This document shows, one piece after another, positions 39,491-49,348 of a stretch of DNA of 64,000 nt. Under the pieces are notes generated by a model, which was given only the letters and a program-made list of their open reading frames with translations, was not told the origin of the DNA and did no database searches. A program made the translations under genes and the position numbers. The DNA comes from Roseivirga sp. UBA6052. Its GTDB lineage: Bacteria; Bacteroidota; Bacteroidia; Cytophagales; Cyclobacteriaceae. The stretch lies in NCBI GenBank assembly GCA_002427755.1, contig DIYO01000005.1, positions 124,001-188,000 on the forward strand. Direction: 5' to 3'. The stretch's first letter is position 1, and every line of letters begins with the position of its first letter.

Positions 39491-42484
39491 GTGAAAACTA
39501 AATTTTTCTTGTTAATTCAATTCTACTGTTGCTTTGAGGTCTTGGGGCAAAATGAACCACCATTCATTGATAATCTAAGAACCGAATACTTAACGGCCCC
39601 GATTGGGCTAGATACTCAAGAACCAAGGTTTACCTGGCGACTGAATGATACAAGATATGGAGCGCACCAATCGAGTTTCACGGTAAGTGTTTACGAAGAA
39701 GACATCAATGGCAGTCGAATAAAGATTTGGGATAGCGGCCATATCAATAGTCAAAAACCTCATCTGGTTTATTCTGGCCCTGAATTATCATCTTTCACTA
39801 AGTATTATTGGACGGTAGAAGTCGAAGATATGAATCAGCAATCACTAGCACCCGCTGAGTCATTCTTTGAGATGGGCATAGTAGACCAAAATGAATGGGT
39901 GGGGAATTGGATTACAGACAACGAATCAATCTCTTACCGACCAGCTACGCTATTTAGGAAAGAACTTCCAATTGAAAAACCAATTAAAAAAGCTCGCCTG
40001 TTCATAGCAAATGCAGGCTTACATCACATCACTATTAATGGAGACCAAATAACTGATGAAATTCTAAATTCTGCCTTTACAAAATATGATAAGAGAATTC
40101 TTTACAATACATACGATGTAACCCCATTTTTAAATTCTCCTGATAATGTAATTGGAGTAGAGCTAGGTAATGGTTGGTACAACCATCAAACAGAAACTGT
40201 GGTGGAGTCGCACAGAGCCCCTTGGAGAAATAGACCATCCATGCTCATCAACTTGGTGATTTTTTATGAGGATGGACAGCAAGAGATTATCTCTACTGAC
40301 AATTCATGGCAAATGCATGAGGGCCCAACCACTTTCAACAGTATTTTCCTTTCTGAGAATTATGACTTTACTAAAACAATAGAAGGTTGGGATAAACCGG
40401 GTTTTGATACCCAATACTGGCAATCAGCCAGAATCATCAGTTCGCCAACCGAAAAAATTGAGGCCCAAACAATGCCTCCTGTAAGGCTCACTGAATCGTT
40501 TCGAGCCACAGAATTCATCAAAAAAAGTAACAGGAATTATGTTTACAAATTCCTACTTAATATAGCTGGTATTACGCGTATTACCGGCTCTGCTAGCCAA
40601 AACACCACATTAAGAATTGTTCATAGTGAACAGGTTATCAATAATAATGACGCGATCAACAATCACTTCTTTCATAAAATTTTAAGACAAGAACCTAACG
40701 AAGAATTTGCTACAGACATAGTAAAGTTGATCCCTGGCCCTTTTAGTTATCAGCCTAAATTCAATTATAAAGGATTTCAATATGTAGAAGTCTTTAGCGA
40801 CCAAGACATTGAACTAGACATTGAAAGTATTACTGCTTTGCGGGTTAATAGTGATATGCCACAAATCGGATCTTTCGAGTCTGATTACACACTTTTAAAC
40901 CAAATCCGTAGTGCCTCGAATAATTCTTACTTATCTAATATGGTAGGTTACCCTACAGATTGCCCAACCAGAGAAAAAAATGGTTGGACTGGCGATGCGC
41001 ATTTTATTATTCAGACAGGACTCTTCAACTACGAGTCAATTCTTATTTATGAAAAATGGATGAGAGACCACCAAGACGCTCAAAATCAGGCAGGAAAGTT
41101 ACCCTCCATAATTCCTAGTTCTGGATGGGGATATGACGGAGCACCATTCGATTGGACAGCATCTATGATCTTAATTCCATGGGATGTTTACCTAATGAAG
41201 GGAGATGAGAAAATTCTCAGAGAAAATTACGAAAGCATGAAGCGGCTTCTAAAATATTGGGAAGGCCAAATCATGCGTTTTCAAGTTTGGGGAATTGGTG
41301 ATTGGCAATTTCCAGCAGCTGAATCTCAAAATGACTTTATCGCCTCAGCTTATTATTTCAGGTGTACCTCATTAATGGCCAAAATAGCTGAGATTCTAGA
41401 TGAAAATCGTGACTTCAGGTATTATAACAATCAGTCTATCATGTTCCGTGACAGAATCAATCAGAGATATTATAACCCTACCTCTAATCGATATGGAAAT
41501 GGTACCTTAACGGAGATTAGTCTAGCCATTATGTACAATGTTGTAACAGAAGATCAATTATCAGATGTCAAGAGCAGCCTAAAGCAACTTCTGGATGAAA
41601 ACGATAATTCACCTGTAGTAGGGGTCTTAGGAAGTAAAATGATCCTTAACGCCATGGTTAAGTTAGGCTTTTACAATGAAGCGTTCGACATGATAAAAAA
41701 GACCAGTAAACCTTCTTGGGGACATTGGGTAGAAGCTGGGCTAACCAGCATGGCAGAAGATTGGAATTACTCAGGCACTTATCATACTGCATCTCTCAAC
41801 CACGCTTATTTTGGAGAAATCAATGCATGGTTCTTTAAGGCTTTAGGTGGAATTAATCCCTCTGAAGATGCCGTAGGGTTCGAGCAAATTAATTTGAATC
41901 CCATATTCGATGCAGCATTAGGAGAGATTCAGGCTTCACATAATTCTCCATACGGCACAATTACCAGTGCAACTACACCTGACGGTGATAATAACTTTAG
42001 TTATCAAATTACATTACCTCCAGGTACAGATGCCGTACTCAACATACCTACTGGATTTAGCATTACTGATTATGACGCAACAGAAGTACCTAATGACAAA
42101 ATCCCTTTAAAAAATGAAAGAGGACAGATCTTACTAGAGTCAGGAAAGCATACATTCACTTTTGGTAACGGTGATAGTCAGGAATATCCCTTTCTTTTAT
42201 TCGAAGAAGAGACCCAAGATTTCGGTTCAATTATAAATGAAAATGGCAAACTCTATTTTCAGCAAGGAGAAGAAAATGCGCTCACAGGCACTATGACTAT
42301 AACAAATTCTAAGGGACAGATTTTGTCCACATATTCACAAGACTTCTCAGGTGACAGGTCCTTCATTTTAGATATAGAAGAAGAATTGCCTGCCTTCACA
42401 ACCTTATATATAAGAGCTGCCATTCAATATGAAAACGGGCAAAAAAGAGTAATCTCTAAAAGCATTCTAAAGGGAGAATACTAA
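39491..42484 (+). CDS. GH78 alpha-L-rhamnosidase, exported
   Basis: 997 residues from a GTG start, with a signal peptide (MKTKFFLLIQFYCCFEVLGQ). The first domain (PFIDNLRTEYLTAPIGLDTQEPRFTWRLND) is the typical GH78 N-terminal fibronectin-like domain; beta-sandwich modules follow to about residue 470. The catalytic (alpha/alpha)6 barrel runs from about 470 to 810, with general-acid region DCPTREKNGWTGDAHF and base region TSMAEDWNYSGTYHTASLNHAYFGEI. A beta domain and a non-catalytic C-terminal segment end the protein. It would release terminal rhamnose from glycans or glycosides. There are no adjacent SusC/SusD genes, which is unusual for a glycan locus. Confidence 0.88.
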   Translation: MKTKFFLLIQFYCCFEVLGQNEPPFIDNLRTEYLTAPIGLDTQEPRFTWRLNDTRYGAHQSSFTVSVYEEDINGSRIKIWDSGHINSQKPHLVYSGPELSSFTKYYWTVEVEDMNQQSLAPAESFFEMGIVDQNEWVGNWITDNESISYRPATLFRKELPIEKPIKKARLFIANAGLHHITINGDQITDEILNSAFTKYDKRILYNTYDVTPFLNSPDNVIGVELGNGWYNHQTETVVESHRAPWRNRPSMLINLVIFYEDGQQEIISTDNSWQMHEGPTTFNSIFLSENYDFTKTIEGWDKPGFDTQYWQSARIISSPTEKIEAQTMPPVRLTESFRATEFIKKSNRNYVYKFLLNIAGITRITGSASQNTTLRIVHSEQVINNNDAINNHFFHKILRQEPNEEFATDIVKLIPGPFSYQPKFNYKGFQYVEVFSDQDIELDIESITALRVNSDMPQIGSFESDYTLLNQIRSASNNSYLSNMVGYPTDCPTREKNGWTGDAHFIIQTGLFNYESILIYEKWMRDHQDAQNQAGKLPSIIPSSGWGYDGAPFDWTASMILIPWDVYLMKGDEKILRENYESMKRLLKYWEGQIMRFQVWGIGDWQFPAAESQNDFIASAYYFRCTSLMAKIAEILDENRDFRYYNNQSIMFRDRINQRYYNPTSNRYGNGTLTEISLAIMYNVVTEDQLSDVKSSLKQLLDENDNSPVVGVLGSKMILNAMVKLGFYNEAFDMIKKTSKPSWGHWVEAGLTSMAEDWNYSGTYHTASLNHAYFGEINAWFFKALGGINPSEDAVGFEQINLNPIFDAALGEIQASHNSPYGTITSATTPDGDNNFSYQITLPPGTDAVLNIPTGFSITDYDATEVPNDKIPLKNERGQILLESGKHTFTFGNGDSQEYPFLLFEEETQDFGSIINENGKLYFQQGEENALTGTMTITNSKGQILSTYSQDFSGDRSFILDIEEELPAFTTLYIRAAIQYENGQKRVISKSILKGEY

Positions 42485-42544
42485 TAACAAGTATCGCAAT
42501 TCTCTAGTCTTAACAGAGAAGTGGTATCCTTGAATTTATCCTTA

Positions 42545-45358
42545 TTAGCGAAATCTAGCTATTAGTTTTCCGTTTTTAAGATTGTAATAAGTAATAACCT
42601 TTAGAGTACCTGTTTCATCAAATAGAAATTCAGTGTAGTAGTCTTTTACCCTAATTTCTTTTTTGGTAACCGGATTAACGAAGACATTAAATGTTCGTTT
42701 CCTTTGCTCTTCATAATAGCCAGTTAGAACCTTTACAAGGCCGTTTGGATGTCTGGTTATTTTGAAAGATTGATAAACGCGTTGATCCGTACCCTGTTGA
42801 TTAACCTCAAATCTGAGTTCTGGCTGTTTATCAGCATTTAAACCAGCGAAAGTGGTTATGTTACCAGAATTATCATAATAGATGACATGCTTAGCCTGTC
42901 CATTATACCAAATAGCCTCCTTAAGTACCTTGGTCATGGCATTATCGGCATAGACATAGGTAAACTTGCCCACGCCTTTATCATCAGCCTCAGTATAAGC
43001 AATAGTACCATCATTCATTAGCTGGGAGACCCCTACGACAACCCCATTTTTTACAACTTGTCTTTCGATAACAGTTGCGTCTTCATTATAGGCAATAAAA
43101 GATCCGTTGCCGTCTTTTAAGCTTCCTATTTCTTCAGGATTTCCAGCTTCATCCCATCTACCGTAAACTTCTTTAAGTCTTCCATCTGAATAGTGCTCAT
43201 AGTGCCATTTCATTCTACCATTCTTATGATAGAAAATAGAAGGACCTCCCGGATTTCCATTCGGACCAATTAAGATATCTTCTCGTAACTGGCCGTTGTC
43301 ATAGTAACTCTGAAACCCCGAACCATCTACCAAATTATTGATAGCCTGAATATCTATTGAAGCAGCCTTCTCTGAAACATATTTAGCTACAAGTTTGAGA
43401 GTACCGTCCTTATAGTAATCTCTCACAGAATTTATCCATGTGCCATTATCATCGTACATCAATACACGGTAATACTCATAAGAATTTCTATCTCGAGTTA
43501 CTTTAAGATCATTATCTAGAAATAACCTCTTTTGACCTAGAATATTACCGTTGTTGTATTCTACAACTTGCTGAAGAGAACCATCTGTCCAGTAAAGATG
43601 CCATAAGCCATGCTTATTGCCATTGAGATAGCCTCCTTCTTCTCCCTCCGCTCCTCTCAAATTCTTTGCAGTGGACTCAATTACGCTTTTGTATTTTACT
43701 TGATCACTAGTTAGATACTGCGCCTTCTTTAAAAGGGAGAGCCTTTCTCTTAATGGAGTAGAAGACAACATTGCTTTTTCATACAACCAAGCCTCATTAT
43801 CTGGGCTAATTTTTAATGCCATTCCTAAGAAATAATTGGCTTCTCTTTTGACCTGACTAAAAGAACTAGCCTTTTTACGGCTGTATGCATTATAATAGTC
43901 TAAAGCGGAATAACTGGACTGACTGGATGGTGATCCATACGGCTTGCTACACGGGTCTGATCCTCGTACAACAGAACTTGCGCTATTATAAACACAGTCA
44001 GCATATTGATATAGTTTCAAATAGAAGTCTTCTTCCGGTTTTGCCACTGCCAATGCTGCTGATCTAAGAGCATCGGTTTTAATTGAGCTATACCTGTACT
44101 GTAATTGAGTAGATAGCTCTTTGAATTTTTGGTCCTTCTCTCTTTCGAGCTTCTTCTTAGCAGCAGCTCGCTCTTTATTAAGTTGTTTCTGAGCACTTAT
44201 GACATGAATTGACCCAAGTGCTTTAGCAAATTGTGCTTGCGCTTGATTTTCAGCCTGACGCTCCAAGTTTGCATACTGTTTTTGGAGCTGACTCATTGTC
44301 TCTTTCTGTCTTTGGACATACAGCCTATCTAGCTCACTACTCTTTCTTCTAAACTCTGAGATAAGCTGCTGACCGCTATTTGCATCTAGCCTAGTAAGTT
44401 GTGATTTACGAGACTTAAAATTTTGTTCTGAAGCCCAAGCATTCTGCATTTGCCTAGATTGTTGATCCCAGTAGCTATTCCAGCCATCCAGAACCTGCTG
44501 AGTAGCTCTATCTTGAGCCTCAAGATTAGCCATAAACTGCTCATGTTGCATTTTCGCAAGCTGAGCTCGTTCCCTATCAATCTCTGCTCGGGTTTTTTCG
44601 GTTCTTACTGGTTCATTATAACTTGTATTGGAGACACTAGAAACGCGACTTTGAGAACGCTGCGCCTGGTTCTGATTAACTCTCCGCACATGGTCAGCAT
44701 GAACTTGCTCAGCAGTTCTTTTATTATTTGTAGAAACAAAGCCTGAAGTTTGGCTTGCACTACCGGAGCTGCTTGAGCTAGACACCTTTTGATTTATTTT
44801 ATTAACCAGTGCTTTAACATCCAGTGCACCACCAAAGCTCACTGAAACCACTTTCATTTCCAGTATTCGAGCTTCTTGATACCAGTATTTATTACTAGCC
44901 TTAAAATTTGGAGCCAGAAGATCTAAATCTTGTTTGTTGCCTATTCCTGATTTAGCTAACGATCGGGTTTTACCATTAACTCTATCCCCTTTATAATTGA
45001 CCACATATTCTGCATCTACTCTAAGCTGCGTCCCCTTAATTTCCATTGGAAGAATATCCTGAGTAGATGTAACCTTAAATAAACCAGAAGCGGTTAAACC
45101 CGGGATTTCACGGATAATTTGGCCATTCTTTTTAAAACCTGTCATTGAAACCTGACCAATTTCAAATTCCAACAATGGACCTACAGCACCTTTTTTAATC
45201 CTCCATTTCAGCTCAACTTTATAATTGGGCCCTTCTCCATTAGGCTCGACATTGAAAAAATTAAACTCCCAGCCTGGATTCCAACCAGGAACCTGAGCTT
45301 GTGAGGTAGTAGCAAATATGATACTGAAAACTGTGAGCAGAAATAATCTCTTAAACAT
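42545..45358 (-). CDS. Mosaic 937-residue exported protein with coiled coil and YwqK/MORN-like repeats
   Basis: 937 residues with a signal peptide ending TSQAQ. The first 180 residues are beta-rich and of no known family. A Ser-rich linker (SSSSSSGSASQTSG) leads to a Gln/Arg/Ala-rich coiled coil (about 210-420). A short helical TPR-like part (YFLGMALKISPDNEAWLYEKAML) follows. From about 575 there are YwqK/MORN-like units (HGLWHLYWTDGSLQQVVEY, GSGFQSYYDNGQLRED, GPSIFYHKNGRMKWHYEHYSDG). Such repeats, from bacterial 'toxin-antitoxin system YwqK' annotations, are structural and do not show a toxin pair here. It is probably a surface or periplasmic scaffold. It is three bases downstream of the FISUMP gene. 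Confidence 0.7.
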   Translation of the reverse strand: MFKRLFLLTVFSIIFATTSQAQVPGWNPGWEFNFFNVEPNGEGPNYKVELKWRIKKGAVGPLLEFEIGQVSMTGFKKNGQIIREIPGLTASGLFKVTSTQDILPMEIKGTQLRVDAEYVVNYKGDRVNGKTRSLAKSGIGNKQDLDLLAPNFKASNKYWYQEARILEMKVVSVSFGGALDVKALVNKINQKVSSSSSSGSASQTSGFVSTNNKRTAEQVHADHVRRVNQNQAQRSQSRVSSVSNTSYNEPVRTEKTRAEIDRERAQLAKMQHEQFMANLEAQDRATQQVLDGWNSYWDQQSRQMQNAWASEQNFKSRKSQLTRLDANSGQQLISEFRRKSSELDRLYVQRQKETMSQLQKQYANLERQAENQAQAQFAKALGSIHVISAQKQLNKERAAAKKKLEREKDQKFKELSTQLQYRYSSIKTDALRSAALAVAKPEEDFYLKLYQYADCVYNSASSVVRGSDPCSKPYGSPSSQSSYSALDYYNAYSRKKASSFSQVKREANYFLGMALKISPDNEAWLYEKAMLSSTPLRERLSLLKKAQYLTSDQVKYKSVIESTAKNLRGAEGEEGGYLNGNKHGLWHLYWTDGSLQQVVEYNNGNILGQKRLFLDNDLKVTRDRNSYEYYRVLMYDDNGTWINSVRDYYKDGTLKLVAKYVSEKAASIDIQAINNLVDGSGFQSYYDNGQLREDILIGPNGNPGGPSIFYHKNGRMKWHYEHYSDGRLKEVYGRWDEAGNPEEIGSLKDGNGSFIAYNEDATVIERQVVKNGVVVGVSQLMNDGTIAYTEADDKGVGKFTYVYADNAMTKVLKEAIWYNGQAKHVIYYDNSGNITTFAGLNADKQPELRFEVNQQGTDQRVYQSFKITRHPNGLVKVLTGYYEEQRKRTFNVFVNPVTKKEIRVKDYYTEFLFDETGTLKVITYYNLKNGKLIARFR

Positions 45359-45361
45359 GAG

Positions 45362-46090
45362 TTATTCTTTTATACACCTTAATGTAAGACCTACTGATTT
45401 ATTCAAAACCTTAGTATTGAGTTTATCTATCTTATTGTCAAGACTCATCCCAATTATTTTTGAACTACTAATAGAATTAGATGTCCACCAAACTACCTCA
45501 TTAAAGGTTTCTGAAAATCCTAAACTTGGATCGAATACGCCAGCTGGCTGAGCTCCAAAATTAAAGCTATTGACATTGTTGGCATTGAGCAAAAAATTGT
45601 CTTTCCACCCTTTGCTCTTCAGCTTACCTCCGTAATTGGCACCACCTAAACTCCGATCCAATTTTTCCCAATCGTCTGTGGTTGGAACTCTAAAGCCTGC
45701 AGGTGCTAAGCCTCTTTTATCATTTACAGCATACCAATTGTAAAATAGACCAAAGCGATCTTCTGTTTTGGGATTAAAATTTAAGTAGCACCACGCGGCT
45801 TCTTGATTAGCAATTGCTTGATTCCACTCCTCAATGCTATTCACCTGTTTAATCACATCCCCATTTCTGAACCTCCTTGCTTTCAAACTCTTACCAATCC
45901 ATGTGGTATTAGCAATATTCGTGGTGGCATAGCTCACATTTCGGACATCCTTTTCTTTCGTACTAGATGACCCGAAATCCATAGGTTTGAACTTGGCATT
46001 AACAGAGGAGTAACTTTGGCTCATCCCATTTTGTATTGTCAAAACGAACGCAATACATATAAAACAAACCAGTCTGATTTTATATCTCAT
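45362..46090 (-). CDS. FISUMP domain exported protein
   Basis: 242 residues with a signal peptide (RLVCFICIAFVLTIQNGMSQ). From about residue 60 it has the FISUMP (Fibrobacter succinogenes major paralogous) pattern: TTWIGKSLKARRFRNGDVI, EAAWCYLNFN, FGLFYNWYAVND, RGLAPAGFRVPTTDDWEKLDRSLGG, and the ending VGLTLRCIKE. The domain is related to C-type-lectin-like folds and is common on the surface of Bacteroidota. The large mosaic gene follows after three bases, so the two are co-transcribed and probably work together. Confidence 0.87.
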   Translation of the reverse strand: MRYKIRLVCFICIAFVLTIQNGMSQSYSSVNAKFKPMDFGSSSTKEKDVRNVSYATTNIANTTWIGKSLKARRFRNGDVIKQVNSIEEWNQAIANQEAAWCYLNFNPKTEDRFGLFYNWYAVNDKRGLAPAGFRVPTTDDWEKLDRSLGGANYGGKLKSKGWKDNFLLNANNVNSFNFGAQPAGVFDPSLGFSETFNEVVWWTSNSISSSKIIGMSLDNKIDKLNTKVLNKSVGLTLRCIKE

Positions 46091-46208
46091 ACCTTAAATC
46101 AAGTAGAATAATTAGAACTGTAAAAAGAAGAGTTATCAACAACCACTTTTTCAGCATGAACAACTCTTCATTAGACAAATTCTGAAGCGTATTAATTTGA
46201 CCTAAACA

Positions 46209-46236
46209 AAAAACCCTGATCACAAATCAGGGTTTT
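46209..46236 (-). terminator. Terminator of gcvP
   Basis: AAAACCCTGAT/ATCAGGGTTTT make an 11-bp stem with a short loop, followed on the minus strand by a T run. It lies 22 bases after the stop at 46258. Confidence 0.88.
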
Positions 46237-46257
46237 GAAGTTCAGTTCAATTAGTCT

Positions 46258-49161
46258 TTAAGCAACAACCTCTTCCTCTTCATATTCTGAAACAGGAATA
46301 CAGCTACACATGAGATTTCTATCGCCAAAAGCAGAATCTATTCTACCTACAGAAGGCCAGAATTTTGCTTCCTTGACGTATTCAGCAGGAAAAGCCGCTT
46401 TCTCTCTTGAATAAGGCATATTCCACTGCGTTGCCATAGCCACTGCTGCCGTATGCGGTGCATTATTCAAGACATTATTACCTTGCTCTGCCGTGCCATC
46501 TGCTATTTCTTGAATCTCTGATCTAATACCTATTAGTGCATCACAGAATTTATCTAGCTCAGCTTTCGATTCAGATTCTGTAGGCTCAATCATAACAGTA
46601 CCCGCTACTGGGAATGATACAGTTGGGGCATGATATCCATAGTCCATCAAACGCTTAGCAATGTCTTCCACCTCTATACCATGCTGTTTAAAATCTCTAC
46701 AATCAACAATCATTTCGTGAGCAGAATGCCCTTTAGTACCGGTATAAAGAATTGAGTACTTACCCTCTAATCTTGCCTTGATATAATTGGCATTTAGAAT
46801 AGCAATCTTAGTAGCATTTGTAAGTCCCTCTGCTCCCATCATAGAGATGTATGCATAAGAGATAGTTAGAATACTCGCAGAACCCCAAGGCGCGGCTGAA
46901 ACTGCCGAAATAGCCTGATCACCACCAGTTTTTGCCATTGTACTACCTGGTAAGAATGGCGCCAAGTGTGCCGCTACTCCAATTGGTCCCATTCCTGGTC
47001 CACCTCCACCATGAGGTATACAGAAAGTCTTGTGCAGGTTTAAATGGCAAACATCAGCTCCGATTAGTCCCGGACTTGTTAAACCCACTTGAGCATTCAT
47101 GTTGGCACCATCCATGTATACTTGGCCGCCATGCTCGTGAATTAATGCACAGATTTCCTTAATGTTTTCTTCGAATACACCATGTGTAGATGGATAGGTA
47201 ACCATTAAAGCTGAAAGGTTTTCACTATGCTGTAATACCTTAGCTTGTAAATCTTCCCAATCTACATTTCCACGATCATCACATTTAACAATTACCACTT
47301 TCATACCGGCCATTACGGCAGATGCTGGATTAGTTCCATGTGCAGATTCAGGTATTAGTGCAATATTTCTATGATGATCTCCTCTGCTTTGATGATAAGC
47401 TCTAATCACCATGAGACCTGTGTATTCTCCTTGTGCACCTGAGTTTGGTTGTAAAGAAGTATCAGCAAAACCGGTAATTTCAGACAACCAGTTTACCAAA
47501 TCTTTGAACATGTGCTGGTAGCCTTCTGTCTGATCAGCTGGTGCAAAAGGGTGCATATTACCGAATTCAGGCCACGTTACTGGAATCATCTCAGTAGTGG
47601 CATTCAACTTCATAGTACAAGAACCGAGCGAAATCATAGAATGCACAAGAGAAAGATCCTTATTCTCTAACTTCTTGATGTATCTCAACATTTCATGCTC
47701 AGACTGGTATTGGTTAAATACCGGGTGAGTCATGAAGTCTGAACTTCTATTCAGGCCTCCTTCAAACTCAATCGCAACGTTCTTTGCCTCAGCAAAAACA
47801 TCAAAGCTTAACTCAGCTCCTTTTAAATCAGAGAAAACCTGTAAAACAGTTTCAACTTCTTCCAAAAGAGTTGTTTCATCAACGGCAATTCCAACATTTC
47901 CATTTTCAAAATACCTGAAGTTAATTTCTCTTGCTTCAGCTATTTCTCTCAATTGATTAGCCTCATCATTATTTAATTCAATCTGAAGTGTATCGAAATA
48001 CGCTTGGTTCAATTGATTAAAGCCGAGGCTATTTAATCCTGCTTCGAGTAATCTAGCTTTACCATTAATTTGAGAAGCAATACCTTTTAAACCTTCTGGT
48101 CCGTGGTATACTCCATACATACCCGCCATAACGCCAAGCAAAACTTGAGCTGTACAGATATTTGAAGTGGCCTTTTCTCTACGAATATGTTGCTCCCTAG
48201 TCTGAAGCGCCATTCTGTACGCCTTATTACCATTGGTATCAACAGACACGCCAATAATTCTACCAGGGATCTGACGTTTGAAATCTTCTTTAGTAGCAAA
48301 ATATGCCGCGTGTGGCCCACCAAATCCCATTGGCACACCAAAACGTTGTGTTGTACCCACAACTGCATCCGCTCCCATTTCGCCTGGAGGTGTTAATAGC
48401 ACTAAAGACATTAAGTCTGCTGCTGCTGCAACAAAAACATTATTTTCTTTGGCCGCAGCGATGAAATTAGAATAGTTTACAACTGAGCCATCACCACCTG
48501 GATACTGGAAAAGCACACCGTAAAGTTCAGGATCTGTTACATCTAGCGTATTGATATCCTCAATAACCAAATCGATACCTACAGGAATTGCTCTTGTCTT
48601 AAGTATATCAAGGGTCTGAGGAAAAGTGTTGGCATCAACAAAGAACTTGTTCGACTTTTTCTTATCCTTTTTTCTTAGACCAGCGAACATGGTCATTGCC
48701 TCAGCTGCCGCAGTACCTTCGTCTAATAGAGACGCATTGGCAATAGGCATTCCGGTCAAATCCATTACCATAGTCTGGAAGTTGATTAGCGCCTCTAGCC
48801 TACCTTGAGCAATTTCAGCTTGGTACGGAGTATAAGCTGTATACCAACCTGGATTTTCTAGAATGTTTCTTTGAATAACTCCTGGCACGATTGTACCATA
48901 GTATCCCATACCGATATAAGATTTAAACTGCTTATTCTTAGCAGCCATCTCTTTCAAATCCTTTAAAAACCTAAACTCACTCTTCGCCTTTGGAAGATTC
49001 ATCTCAGTTCTCAACCTGATGCTTTCAGGAACGGTTTCATCAATTAATTGGTCTAAGCTCTCTACGCCAATAGCAGACAACATTTCATCAACTTCTGATG
49101 GAAGCGGACCGTTATGACGGTCTTCAAATTTTAGGAATTGGGTTAAATCAACTTTACTCAT
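46258..49161 (-). CDS. gcvP: Glycine dehydrogenase (aminomethyl-transferring), P protein
   Basis: 967 residues from the ATG at 49161 (MSKVDLTQFLKFEDRHNGP), which matches the usual start. The 41 codons upstream in frame have no family similarity. The PLP-binding lysine is in DVCHLNLHKTFCIPHGGGGPGMGPIG; other conserved blocks are MGYYGTIVPGVIQRNILENPGWYTAYTPYQAEIAQGRLEALINFQTM and SLGSCTMKLNATTEMIP. It decarboxylates glycine and loads the H protein. It is a fused single-chain P protein. The T and H protein genes are not in the window. Confidence 0.96.
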   Translation of the reverse strand: MSKVDLTQFLKFEDRHNGPLPSEVDEMLSAIGVESLDQLIDETVPESIRLRTEMNLPKAKSEFRFLKDLKEMAAKNKQFKSYIGMGYYGTIVPGVIQRNILENPGWYTAYTPYQAEIAQGRLEALINFQTMVMDLTGMPIANASLLDEGTAAAEAMTMFAGLRKKDKKKSNKFFVDANTFPQTLDILKTRAIPVGIDLVIEDINTLDVTDPELYGVLFQYPGGDGSVVNYSNFIAAAKENNVFVAAAADLMSLVLLTPPGEMGADAVVGTTQRFGVPMGFGGPHAAYFATKEDFKRQIPGRIIGVSVDTNGNKAYRMALQTREQHIRREKATSNICTAQVLLGVMAGMYGVYHGPEGLKGIASQINGKARLLEAGLNSLGFNQLNQAYFDTLQIELNNDEANQLREIAEAREINFRYFENGNVGIAVDETTLLEEVETVLQVFSDLKGAELSFDVFAEAKNVAIEFEGGLNRSSDFMTHPVFNQYQSEHEMLRYIKKLENKDLSLVHSMISLGSCTMKLNATTEMIPVTWPEFGNMHPFAPADQTEGYQHMFKDLVNWLSEITGFADTSLQPNSGAQGEYTGLMVIRAYHQSRGDHHRNIALIPESAHGTNPASAVMAGMKVVIVKCDDRGNVDWEDLQAKVLQHSENLSALMVTYPSTHGVFEENIKEICALIHEHGGQVYMDGANMNAQVGLTSPGLIGADVCHLNLHKTFCIPHGGGGPGMGPIGVAAHLAPFLPGSTMAKTGGDQAISAVSAAPWGSASILTISYAYISMMGAEGLTNATKIAILNANYIKARLEGKYSILYTGTKGHSAHEMIVDCRDFKQHGIEVEDIAKRLMDYGYHAPTVSFPVAGTVMIEPTESESKAELDKFCDALIGIRSEIQEIADGTAEQGNNVLNNAPHTAAVAMATQWNMPYSREKAAFPAEYVKEAKFWPSVGRIDSAFGDRNLMCSCIPVSEYEEEEVVA

Positions 49162-49303
49162 TCTAATCTCCAAATAGGTATCAAATTTCTCCTTACAAAA
49201 AGATGCACAAAGGTATGTTACAAGACACTGAATTCCATGTACATCGGCAATAAAAAACAAGCCCAATCTATCGTTCTGCAACACTGTTGCATCGAATAAT
49301 CTT

Positions 49304-49311
49304 TAGCTTTG
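49304..49311 (+). promoter_or_regulatory. -7 element TAGCTTTG before the M28 peptidase gene
   Basis: An exact TAnnTTTG lies 37 bases before the ATG at 49349. A TTG at 49287-49289 is nearer than the usual spacing (14 bases), so the -33 part is uncertain. Confidence 0.4.
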
Positions 49312-49348
49312 AATCGCTAAAAATTTGTTACAATAAATTGTTTGTAAA

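Noticed and set aside
42485..42540. Hairpin TTCTCT...AGAGAA between the rhamnosidase and the mosaic protein genes
   Set aside because: The stem has only six bp, the loop is long and no T tract follows, so it is not a credible terminator.
42545..45358. YwqK repeats as evidence of a toxin-antitoxin system
   Set aside because: The repeats are part of a large exported protein, and no toxin-like small gene is adjacent; the family label comes from automatic annotation.
46258..49284. Longer gcvP with 41 extra N-terminal residues
   Set aside because: The extra residues have no family similarity, while MSKVDLTQF at 49161 agrees with the usual start.
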